Shown piece by piece: positions 23,576 through 31,244 of a stretch of 41,262 nucleotides of DNA. The notes below the pieces were generated by a model, which ran no database searches, was not told where the DNA came from, and was given only the letters and a program-made list of their open reading frames with translations. The DNA is from Propionibacterium cyclohexanicum (GTDB taxonomy: Bacteria > Actinomycetota > Actinomycetes > Propionibacteriales > Propionibacteriaceae). The stretch is from positions 1-41,262 of the forward strand of contig NZ_FOGZ01000026.1 in the NCBI RefSeq assembly GCF_900111365.1, written 5' to 3'. Positions within the stretch are counted from its first letter, which is position 1, and every line of letters begins with the position of its first letter. The position numbers and the translations under genes are program-made.

Positions 23576-24748
23576 ATGGACCCGATCCGCAATCCCTATG
23601 CCCCCGGCGCCGGTCAGCGCCCCCCGGAGCTGGCAGGACGCTCGGAGCAGCTGCACCACTTCGACGTGGTGATCGAGCGAGTGGCGCACGGGCGTCCGGA
23701 GCGCTCGCTGATCCTCACCGGGCTGCGCGGGGTCGGCAAGACCGTGCTGCTCAATGCCCTGCGCGGCCAAGCCGTGCGGGCCCACTGGGGCACCGGCAAG
23801 CTGGAGGCCAGGCCCGAGCAGCACCTTCGGCGCCCCCTCGGGGCAGCACTCCACATGGCGGTACGCGAGCTCGGTCATCCCGACGTCGACCAGGCGCTGG
23901 GGACCATCAGGGCGTTCATAGAACGCGACGCCAAGCCCGGCAGCAAGCTGGCCGACCGCTGGAACCCCGGGATCCTCGCTCCAGCGACCAAGGGCCGTGC
24001 CGACTCGGGTGACATCGAGATCGATCTCGTGGAACTGTTCAGCGACTTGGGCGGGCTGGCAGCCGACATGGGCGTGGGTATCGCAGTCTTCATCGATGAG
24101 ATGCAGGACCTGACCACGGCCGATGTCTCGGCGCTGTGCGCGGCCTGCCACGAGATCAGCCAGCAGGGCCTGCCCCTCGTCGTGGTTGGCGCCGGGCTGC
24201 CCCACCTGCCAGCACTGCTCTCGGCGTCCAAGAGCTATTCCGAGCGCCTGTTCAGCTACCAGCGCATCGACCGCCTCGACCGCGAGGCCGCCGACCAAGC
24301 CCTCCAGAGCCCGGCACGCGACGAGGACGCCGAATGGAGCACCGACGCCCTCGACGCGATGTATCGGACCACCGGCGGCTATCCCTATTTCATCCAGGCC
24401 TATGGGAAAGCCGTCTGGGATGTGGCGGCGGCAAGCCCGATCAGTGCCGAGGACGTCCGCATCGGCACCCCTGGCGCCGCGAATGAGCTTGCCGTGGGCT
24501 TCTTCGGCAGCCGTTTCGAGCGTGCAACACCGGCCGAGCGGGAGTATCTGTGCGCCATGGCCGATATCGGCGAGGACGACGGCGAGGTGTCCAGCACCGA
24601 CGTGGCGCAGGCGCTGGGCCGCAAGCCCCAGTCCCTGTCGCCAGCCCGCGACGCGCTCATGAAGAAGGGGCTGGTCTACTCCGGGGAACGCGGCAAGGTG
24701 GCCTTCACGGTGCCGCACTTCGGCCGCTATCTGCGCAGCCAGCCATGA
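23576..24748 (+). CDS. AAA ATPase of the Orc1/Cdc6-like class
   Basis: This 390-residue ATPase has Walker A LTGLRGVGKTVLL (about residue 48), Walker B AVFIDEMQDL and a sensor-like GAGLP, followed by a GGYPYFIQAYG motif and a C-terminal winged-helix region (SSTDVAQALGRKPQSLSPARDALMKKGLV). It belongs to the group annotated as Orc1/Cdc6-family or ATP-binding proteins in actinobacteria, of unknown function. It ends in an ATGA overlap with the Tag-type gene, so the two are co-translated. A GAATC-TCACTA-GATTC dyad lies just upstream. Confidence 0.75.
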   Translation: MDPIRNPYAPGAGQRPPELAGRSEQLHHFDVVIERVAHGRPERSLILTGLRGVGKTVLLNALRGQAVRAHWGTGKLEARPEQHLRRPLGAALHMAVRELGHPDVDQALGTIRAFIERDAKPGSKLADRWNPGILAPATKGRADSGDIEIDLVELFSDLGGLAADMGVGIAVFIDEMQDLTTADVSALCAACHEISQQGLPLVVVGAGLPHLPALLSASKSYSERLFSYQRIDRLDREAADQALQSPARDEDAEWSTDALDAMYRTTGGYPYFIQAYGKAVWDVAAASPISAEDVRIGTPGAANELAVGFFGSRFERATPAEREYLCAMADIGEDDGEVSSTDVAQALGRKPQSLSPARDALMKKGLVYSGERGKVAFTVPHFGRYLRSQP

Positions 24749-25362
24749 GCAGCCCCTCGGACGCCTCGAGCGCGGCGAAGCAGATCGCAGAGGGTCTCGT
24801 GCTGTGCGAAGATGGGCGGGTCCGCCCCCCGTGGGCGGCATGCGATCCCCTGCTGCGTGAGTACTTCGACACCGAGTGGGGCCGCCCGGTACGCACCGAA
24901 CAGGGCCTGTACGAGCGGCTGTGCCTAGAAGCCTTCCAGTCCGGGCTGAGCTGGTCGACGATCCTGCGCAAGCGCCCGGCCTTCCGTTCGGCGTTCGCGG
25001 GCTTCGACCCGGATGCGGTGGCCGGCTTCGGTTCGCGCGATGTGGACCGGCTGATGGCCGACCAGGGCATCGTGCGCAACCGGCGCAAGATCGGGGCGGC
25101 CATCACGAATGCCAAGGCCACCGTGGACCTGCGGGATCGCGGTGGGCTCGCCGCCTTCATCTGGTCCAGGCGTCCGGATCCCCTCCCTCGGCGCCCGCCC
25201 GGCGCTGACGCGCCGACCGCCACCGCAGAATCGGCGGCACTGGCCACGGACCTCCGCGCGCAGGGCTTCGTCTTCGTGGGCCCCACCACGATGTATGCGC
25301 TCATGCAGGCGATCGGTCTGGTGGATCCGCGCACCGAGGGCTGTTCCGAGCTCATCGACTGA
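24745..25362 (+). CDS. DNA-3-methyladenine glycosylase I (Tag family), zinc ligands largely lost
   Basis: This 205-residue Tag-family protein removes 3-methyladenine from DNA in its characterised relatives. It matches DPLLREYFDTEWGRPVR, LYERLCLEAFQSGLSWSTIL (with the catalytic Glu in LCLEAF), FDPDAVAGF and GFVFVGPTTMYALMQAIGLVD. The zinc site of E. coli Tag (Cys4, His17, His175, Cys179) is eroded: the first cysteine position is proline, His17 is phenylalanine and His175 is arginine, while the last cysteine remains. It is coupled to the preceding ATPase gene by ATGA. Confidence 0.88.
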   Translation: MSSPSDASSAAKQIAEGLVLCEDGRVRPPWAACDPLLREYFDTEWGRPVRTEQGLYERLCLEAFQSGLSWSTILRKRPAFRSAFAGFDPDAVAGFGSRDVDRLMADQGIVRNRRKIGAAITNAKATVDLRDRGGLAAFIWSRRPDPLPRRPPGADAPTATAESAALATDLRAQGFVFVGPTTMYALMQAIGLVDPRTEGCSELID

Positions 25363-25522
25363 ACGAGACCGGCACCCGATCCCCCAGTCCCGGCCCCCCA
25401 ACCCCGGCACGCGCGCCTCGGCACCTTCTCCGCTGCACATTCGCGTTCGCCGGTGCTCATTCCCGCGTGTTCCCCCTGCCTACATCCCTGCCCAGCGGCG
25501 GCTCTGCACTGTCTGGGCTCGG

Positions 25523-26935
25523 CTACATGACCATCGCCATCGGCATCGAGAACAGCACCGCATTGACGAGGGCCATGAGCAGGATCGGCGCGGCATTCGC
25601 CACGAAGCTGGCCCGGGGATTGCGGTCGCCGGTGCGTCCTCGAGCCAGCCGGTGGGCGGTGTAGAGGGCCCCGGCGGTGCCGGCGAGGATGAGCAGGTAC
25701 TGCAGGACCTTGATCGTGGGCGCACCGACGACGGCGGTGGAGCGCCCAGCGAGGTCGTGGCCGAACAGGCCCTGGAACGAGAAGATCACCGCGCGGCCTT
25801 CGGCCAGCAGATGGAAGAGGCTGTGGGCGATGTGCACCGCGATGCCGAAGGGGATGAACGCATAGCCAAATTGGGCGAAGTTCTGCCTCGTGGTACGACC
25901 GTTGACCTGGGCCGCCGCACGGGAGGCCAGCGCGAGCAGCGCAATCGGAGCGAGAACGGTGGGCACGAAGGCGAAGGTAAAGGTGAAGTACGTGCTCTCG
26001 GTGCCGAACTGCTCACCGATCCAGCCCGTGATCTGCTCCCACAGCGGCAACATCGAGAGGTTCTCCAGGAGCACGATGCCGACGATGGCGATGGCGAGGA
26101 AGGACACCTCGACGCGTGGCCGGCGCACCGTCCACAATTCCCTGGTCGGCATGCGCGGTGACAGCCGGATCGAGTCGTTGGGGCAGTTCTTGAGGCAGCC
26201 GGCGCAGTAGTCACACTGCGAGCTGGTGTCCATGGCGCGCGGGTACTCGAACATGTGGCAGCCCGCTGCGGCGGCACTCCCCTTGTAGCAGGCCTCGACC
26301 TCGCATCCGGAGCACACCGACCGGGTGCCCCGCAGCTCCAGCATGCCGGCCCGGGCGTAGTTGCTCGACAGTCCTCCCACGAAGCACACATAGCGACACC
26401 AGGTGCGCCGCTCGTACAGGGCGCCGAAGACCACGGCCGCCCCCGCCACGGCGAGCAGCAGTATGGCCGAGCCCCGCGGTGATTCGGACAGGCCCCAGAC
26501 GTGTTCGATCCAGGTGACGACGAAGAACACGGCGACCGTGATCCAGATGGCATTGCGGCGCAGCGCGCCAGGCACCCGGCGGTGGGCGCCCACGAGCTTC
26601 TGGACGAGATCGCTGAGGAAGCCGAAGGGACAGACCGCGCACCACAACCGGCCCACCAGCAGCAGGGCGATCGGGAGAGCGGACCACCACAGCACCCACA
26701 TGAGGGTGGCACCGAAGTTCTCGTCGGCGTCGGCTGGCCCGACGATCAAGTCGTAGATGACGAAGACGGTGCCGATGAGGATGGGCACCTGGAAGACAGC
26801 CGGGTACCAGCGGCTGCGCAGGAAGCCGGACAGCAGCCGGTTGTTCAGCAGGTTGATCGGCTCCTTCGCCGGTTTCTGGTCACGGCCGTGGCGCATCGAA
26901 CGGCCGGAAAGCGTGTGGTGAACTGTCTGACTCAT
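25523..26935 (-). CDS. NapH/NosR-like membrane Fe-S protein
   Basis: This 470-residue polytopic protein has the NapH-type signature CAVCPFGFLSDL and a second CRYVCFVGG loop, then CSGCEVEACYKG and a ferredoxin-type 4Fe-4S pattern CDYCAGCLKNCPNDSI. Several transmembrane helices flank these, giving a quinol- or electron-transfer module. It lies downstream of cbtA and cbtB behind a cobalamin riboswitch, with a 70-base gap, so it is likely co-regulated. Reduction of cobalt or cobalamin at the membrane is a tempting role but is not shown by the sequence. Confidence 0.8.
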   Translation of the reverse strand: MSQTVHHTLSGRSMRHGRDQKPAKEPINLLNNRLLSGFLRSRWYPAVFQVPILIGTVFVIYDLIVGPADADENFGATLMWVLWWSALPIALLLVGRLWCAVCPFGFLSDLVQKLVGAHRRVPGALRRNAIWITVAVFFVVTWIEHVWGLSESPRGSAILLLAVAGAAVVFGALYERRTWCRYVCFVGGLSSNYARAGMLELRGTRSVCSGCEVEACYKGSAAAAGCHMFEYPRAMDTSSQCDYCAGCLKNCPNDSIRLSPRMPTRELWTVRRPRVEVSFLAIAIVGIVLLENLSMLPLWEQITGWIGEQFGTESTYFTFTFAFVPTVLAPIALLALASRAAAQVNGRTTRQNFAQFGYAFIPFGIAVHIAHSLFHLLAEGRAVIFSFQGLFGHDLAGRSTAVVGAPTIKVLQYLLILAGTAGALYTAHRLARGRTGDRNPRASFVANAAPILLMALVNAVLFSMPMAMVM

Positions 26936-27005
26936 GATCTCGGTCCTCGTTCGTGGGCAGGGCCGCCGGCCGGTCGGGCCCCAGCGGCCCTGCCCTGGAG
27001 CGCGC

Positions 27006-27941
27006 TCAGACGCCGACCGCAGTGGTGGCGTTCTGGTGCTTCACGGCGCCCTTGGGGACCCTGGTGAGCCAGGTCCCCATGATGAGCGAGGCACCGAGCC
27101 ACAAGATCGCCTGTGCGATGAAGGAGTAGAGGCGGAAGCGAGAGAGAACATCGGCCGGGAAACCAGGGAACAGGTAGTTCCCGCTGGGATCGCGCAAGGC
27201 CAGCGGCGTCTCGGTCGTCACGGGGATCGTCACGGCGGCGTCGCCGCTTCCGTAGGTCACCGAACTGCCGAAGTACTGAACGTTCTGACTCAGCGACCCG
27301 AGGTTGGGCAGCAAGGCGAAGATGATGCCGATGACCGCAAGATAGCCGGCTCCGGCAATGAATACGGCGGTCCACACGTTCATGGTCTTCGCCAGCCGGC
27401 GCGCCAGGAAGGCAGCTCCGATCGCGAGGACGACCGAGGACAGCACAGTGAGCAGGTAGAGATTGCCTCGCTGGTGGATCGTGAAGTAGTGGCCGATGGC
27501 CGGCGGATTCGGCGGGTACTTGAGGGCCGGGACGGCGAAGACGACCACCCAGCCGAGCAGCCCGATGAGAACCAGGGTGAGCCGCCCCGACAGCGGTGGG
27601 CGGCCTTCGGTGAGCTGGAGGATGAGCCGGAAGGCAATCGCGATGAGCAGGCCGAAGGCCAGCCCCATGAGCACCATGCCGGCGGCGATGCCGATATTGC
27701 GCTGGATGCCCCGGCTGAAGATCTCGATATCGGGGCCGGGCTCGGGGAACTTGATGCCGGCGGCGGCATTGAGCTTGTCCACCGCCTCCTGTACCTCGTC
27801 GCGGGCGCCCTCATAGTCAATGGCGAGCTGAATCTGCGGTTCGGCGAAGATCCGGGCGAAGATGAAGGCCACCAGGCCTGCGAGCGCGCCGGAAATCGCA
27901 CCCGTGAGGAAAATCCTCCGGTTGTCCAAATACTGGATCAT
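27006..27941 (-). CDS. cbtA: Cobalt transporter subunit CbtA
   Basis: This 311-residue membrane protein belongs to the CbtA family, with about 5-7 hydrophobic segments. The N-terminal helix GAISGALAGLVAFIFARIFAEPQIQLAIDYE and the segment GYLAVIGIIFALLP are as in family members. CbtA pairs with the small CbtB in cobalt uptake, as predicted from B12 riboswitch regulons. The ATG at 27941 follows AAGGAAA. It lies 222 bases downstream of cbtB, with a hairpin in between. Confidence 0.85.
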   Translation of the reverse strand: MIQYLDNRRIFLTGAISGALAGLVAFIFARIFAEPQIQLAIDYEGARDEVQEAVDKLNAAAGIKFPEPGPDIEIFSRGIQRNIGIAAGMVLMGLAFGLLIAIAFRLILQLTEGRPPLSGRLTLVLIGLLGWVVVFAVPALKYPPNPPAIGHYFTIHQRGNLYLLTVLSSVVLAIGAAFLARRLAKTMNVWTAVFIAGAGYLAVIGIIFALLPNLGSLSQNVQYFGSSVTYGSGDAAVTIPVTTETPLALRDPSGNYLFPGFPADVLSRFRLYSFIAQAILWLGASLIMGTWLTRVPKGAVKHQNATTAVGV

Positions 27942-28116
27942 TCTGTTTCCTTGTCTGCGGATGCGCCCGGACGCACTCCGGCCCTCGCAGGAGGACTCGG
28001 AGTTCGAGACGGATGGGCCCGTTATGGTTCTTCCATCCGGGCGCACAACGAATGCACACTGTGCGAAGTGAGTGCGGGTGCGAGTCCGATGAGGCCTTTC
28101 TCACACCCCAGGGTCC

Positions 28117-28147
28117 GGTTCGGCCATCACCCGGTGACGGCCGAACC
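28117..28147 (-). terminator. Hairpin between cbtB and cbtA
   Basis: GGTTCGGCC (28117-28125) pairs perfectly with GGCCGAACC (28139-28147), with further pairing inside. Without a U-tract it is more likely an attenuator or processing site than a full stop. A second dyad CGGATGG/CCATCCG (28010-28039) lies nearer cbtA. Confidence 0.45.
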
Positions 28148-28164
28148 GCGAGCGGACAGGCGGC

Positions 28165-28380
28165 TCAGTGGCAGGGGAAGCCGAGGAAGTGGCGCGAGTC
28201 GTGCACGAATTCGTGAATGTGCATATCGCTACCGAAAAGCGAGTAAGCACCCTGATCGACACCGACAAAGTAGTAGATGAGCAGGGCGACGACCAGTGCG
28301 GAGATGATCCAGCCGAGTGCTGAATCCTTGGCCCAGTCGACGGCGCCGGCCTTTGCCGGGACAGCCGCATATGACGACAT
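28165..28380 (-). CDS. cbtB: Cobalt transporter subunit CbtB
   Basis: This 71-residue protein has one transmembrane helix (LGWIISALVVALLIYYFVG) and a histidine-rich tail, MHIHEFVHDSRHFLGFPCH, as in CbtB proteins, where the histidines are thought to bind Co2+. The start has GGAAGG upstream. It is the first gene after the cobalamin riboswitch. Confidence 0.88.
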   Translation of the reverse strand: MSSYAAVPAKAGAVDWAKDSALGWIISALVVALLIYYFVGVDQGAYSLFGSDMHIHEFVHDSRHFLGFPCH

Positions 28381-28394
28381 CTGGAGAACCTTCC

Positions 28395-28545
28395 CTCAAG
28401 GGATTACGCGTCCCAAACCGATGGATCATCCTGAGTGGGAGGTCTGAACTCGTCTCCTGTGGTGACCACAGGAGCTTCACAGCGGCGCGACCGTACCGGA
28501 TTCCACCGGTTTCCCCCAACCAAGACATCTCCAAAGTAGCATCGC
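28395..28545 (-). ncRNA. Cobalamin (B12) riboswitch
   Basis: On the minus strand the leader of cbtB reads GGGAAACCGGTGGAATCCGG, then CGGTCGCGCCGCTGTGA, the conserved core of cobalamin riboswitches. A hairpin CTCCTGT-GGTGACC-ACAGGAG follows (28454-28474), then an AGGAGAC box-like segment. When cobalamin is plentiful it should reduce expression of cbtB, cbtA and the Fe-S protein. Ends are approximate. Confidence 0.88.
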
Positions 28546-28655
28546 ACTGTCGTCGCCGATACATCGGGGGTCGAATCAGGGTAGGGCCGGCGAACCGGGC
28601 CGGGCGCCAGCCCGATGGCTGCCCAGGGGCGGTGCGTGCAGCCGCCCGCAGCCGC

Positions 28656-28704
28656 GGCTCAGCTGGCCCAGTGACCGGCCGGCTCAGCTGGCCCAGTGAC
28701 CGGC
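28656..28704 (-). repeat. 25-base tandem duplication at the 3' end of the PIG-V-like gene
   Basis: GGCTCAGCTGGCCCAGTGACCGGC occurs at 28656-28679 and 28681-28704 in direct tandem. One copy covers the last codons and the stop; the other follows the stop immediately. Confidence 0.85.
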
Positions 28705-29814
28705 ATAGAACAGGGACGCCCACCACACCAGCAGTGCGAGGCCGGCAGCCACGCCGGCGGCGATGACCACCACGCGTCCACCGCGCAGGCCCATGCTCCC
28801 CCCACGCCGGGAGGCCACCGAGCCGATCGCCACGAACAGCGGGAACCACAGCAACACGGCGCGGTTCACCGAGATGAACCATGTGGTGCAGCTGAGCGCC
28901 AGCACCTGCACGAGCACATACACGGCCTGCCCCCAGGCCCGCCGGATCGCGCAGCCGATCGCCGTGAGATAGCCGATGGCGACCGAGGCGATCTCGAAAC
29001 GGAACATCCAGGCGCGGCTCGGCTCGTTCGGCCACGACTGGGGATGGGTGGCGAACAAAGTGTTCTGCAATCCCTGCCAGGGAGGCAGAAAGCTCCGCTG
29101 CCAGCCGGCCCGCTGGGCGCCGAACCAGGCCTGCCAGCTTCCGGTGAGGGCGTGCAGGTAGATCACGAAGCCGAGTACGACGAGCCCCGCAAGGAGCGCC
29201 CAGCACAGATTGCGCCCTCTGGCCCGCCAGGATGGTTCGCGCACTGCGGTCTCCGCGCCGGCCGGTGAGGGTTCGCCCCCGCTCAGCGCGAGGACCGCGA
29301 GCCCGGCCACCAGGAACAGACCGGAGACCCGCACGCAGCAGGCGGCAGCGGCGAGCCCGGCGGAGAGCGGCCAGCGGCCCCGGCGGGCGAGCAGCCAGGA
29401 CCAGAAGGCCAGGGCACAGAAGATGGCCTCGGTATAGGGCACGGAGGTGAAGACGGCCATCGGAGCGAGCAGCCAGGCGCACCCGGCCAGTGACCCGCCC
29501 AGGCGCGCCAGCGCCAGGGCGGCGAGCAGCGCGGCGAGATTGCTGAGGAGCGCGCCGCTCAGAGTCATGGACAGGCCCGCTGCCCCCGCGGCGCGCAGGA
29601 GCAGCGGGATACCGGGGAAGAAGGCCATGTTCTGCGGATCGGCGTAGCCGTTGCGCGCGATGGCGAGGTAGTGCTGGACGTCCCAGCGCGACAGCACCGT
29701 GTCGAGCGAGGCGCCGGTGCGCTGCATCACGGCGAAGGCAGTGACCACCAGAGCGAGCCGGGTGGCGAGCCAGACGGTCAGCACGAGGTGGTCGCGCCGG
29801 GCGCTGTCGTTCAT
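28684..29814 (-). CDS. PIG-V-like membrane mannosyltransferase
   Basis: This 376-residue protein has about nine hydrophobic segments. An early RWDVQHYLAIARNGY motif and NMAFFPGIPLLLRAA match the PIG-V/GPI mannosyltransferase II-like family of GT-C enzymes, with an acidic residue (D in RWD) at the first luminal loop as usual. It may use polyprenol-phosphate mannose to modify cell-envelope lipids or proteins; this is inference. Its ATG overlaps the end of the GT87 gene by four bases (ATGA). A 25-base duplication lies at its 3' end. Confidence 0.7.
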   Translation of the reverse strand: MNDSARRDHLVLTVWLATRLALVVTAFAVMQRTGASLDTVLSRWDVQHYLAIARNGYADPQNMAFFPGIPLLLRAAGAAGLSMTLSGALLSNLAALLAALALARLGGSLAGCAWLLAPMAVFTSVPYTEAIFCALAFWSWLLARRGRWPLSAGLAAAACCVRVSGLFLVAGLAVLALSGGEPSPAGAETAVREPSWRARGRNLCWALLAGLVVLGFVIYLHALTGSWQAWFGAQRAGWQRSFLPPWQGLQNTLFATHPQSWPNEPSRAWMFRFEIASVAIGYLTAIGCAIRRAWGQAVYVLVQVLALSCTTWFISVNRAVLLWFPLFVAIGSVASRRGGSMGLRGGRVVVIAAGVAAGLALLVWWASLFYAGHWAS

Positions 29815-31244
29815 TCCTCAGGATCCGCCAGGGCCCGCACGATCCACGGCGCGTCGGGCGCGTGATTGAGCACCCCACCCACCGGGTCGTCCACAAAAGG
29901 CGTTCTCACCGGGTCATCCCACGGGTTGAGGATGTCGTGCACCACCCGCGAGGCCAGCCACAGCTGCACACCGATACGCAGCAGCACTGCGAACCAATAG
30001 ACCACATTGGCGCTCTGGCCCACGCCAAGGATGCCTTCCAGCAGACCCCATACGGCCAGGAAGTAGGCCACCTCGGCGATGCTCCACACCGCCCAATCGA
30101 ATACGCGGGGCCTGGCAAGCACGACGAAGGGCAGCAGCCACAGGGCGTACTGCGGCGAATACACCTTGTTGCAGATCAGGAAGACGATCAGCGCCAGGAA
30201 GACGACCTGGCCGAGGCGTGGCCGACGGGGCGCGTTGAGCACGAGCCAGGCAAGCCCTGCAAAGCCCGCGATCATAAGGATCACCACGATCACATTGAGG
30301 CCCGGTATTCCCATGCCCATGAGGCCCAGCACGTACCACAGCGAACCGAGGTCGGCGCCGCGCGTGAAGTTCATCGTCCAGAAGTGCGCCCAGCCAGCCG
30401 GCGCGGTGATCATCACGGGCAGGTTCACGACGAGCCAGCTCAGCACGGCTGCACCGAGGAAACGCATGAAGGCCGCGAGTCGCGCGGCGCGCAGACACAC
30501 CAGCAGGAGAGCGACGATCGCGAAGATCGGATAGAACTTCGCCGAGAAAGCAAGTCCGATGAGTACTCCGGAAGCCACCGGCCGGCGCCGGGCCCACAGC
30601 AGCACGCCCACCGAGGTGAGGGCCACCGCAAGCATGTCCCAGTTCACGAGCCCACTGGCCGCCACGACCGGCGCCGCCGCAAGGAACATCGCGTCGAAGC
30701 TGCGCACCTTGATGCCGCCGGCTGTCGAGCTGGCGACATCGCGTCCCATGAGCAGATGACTGATGACCAGGGTCAGGAAGCAGCAGAACAGGCCGATGGC
30801 GGTGAGCACGAAGAACAGGTGGCTGGCGTCGAGCTGTTGTTGGCCGCTGGCGTCCGGTCCGAGCTCACCACCCAAGAGCTTGGTGAAGAAGCGGCCGATC
30901 ATCACCGCATATCCGGTGAGCACGGGGTACTCGAGTTGCGCCTGTCCGTAGACGGATGCGCCAGTGGCGATGCCGCGGCCCTGGAAGATCAGCGGGATAT
31001 CGGAATAGCACAGCCGCAGGAAGGGATTGACTGGCTGGCCGTAGACATGCTGTTCGCAGGGCAGCTGGCGGGCCATGAGGATGATCCAGTTGAGAGCCGC
31101 GACGCCAAGCACCCAGGGCAGCGGGTCGAACCAGATTCCCCAGGGTCGCGCATGGCGACCCACCGGGCCGCCGATGCGTTGCGAGAAATGCTCCATGACG
31201 CTCACTGGCGCGCCGCCTCCATCGCTGGGCTGGATTCCGGACAT
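29811..31244 (-). CDS. GT87 (DUF2029) polyprenol-phosphate mannosyltransferase-like protein
   Basis: This 477-residue GT-C membrane enzyme resembles the mycobacterial Rv0051/MptC-like group (GT87): YSDIPLIFQGRGIATG near the start, QLEYPVLTGYAVMI, VNWDMLAVALTSVGV, GLAFSAKFYPIFAIVALL and NKVYSPQYALWLLPFVVLA are family features. It probably adds mannose, or a related sugar, to envelope glycolipid. Its position directly after ponA repeats the actinobacterial order DUF5318-ponA-GT87. The ATG is flush with the ponA stop. Confidence 0.8.
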   Translation of the reverse strand: MSGIQPSDGGGAPVSVMEHFSQRIGGPVGRHARPWGIWFDPLPWVLGVAALNWIILMARQLPCEQHVYGQPVNPFLRLCYSDIPLIFQGRGIATGASVYGQAQLEYPVLTGYAVMIGRFFTKLLGGELGPDASGQQQLDASHLFFVLTAIGLFCCFLTLVISHLLMGRDVASSTAGGIKVRSFDAMFLAAAPVVAASGLVNWDMLAVALTSVGVLLWARRRPVASGVLIGLAFSAKFYPIFAIVALLLVCLRAARLAAFMRFLGAAVLSWLVVNLPVMITAPAGWAHFWTMNFTRGADLGSLWYVLGLMGMGIPGLNVIVVILMIAGFAGLAWLVLNAPRRPRLGQVVFLALIVFLICNKVYSPQYALWLLPFVVLARPRVFDWAVWSIAEVAYFLAVWGLLEGILGVGQSANVVYWFAVLLRIGVQLWLASRVVHDILNPWDDPVRTPFVDDPVGGVLNHAPDAPWIVRALADPEE

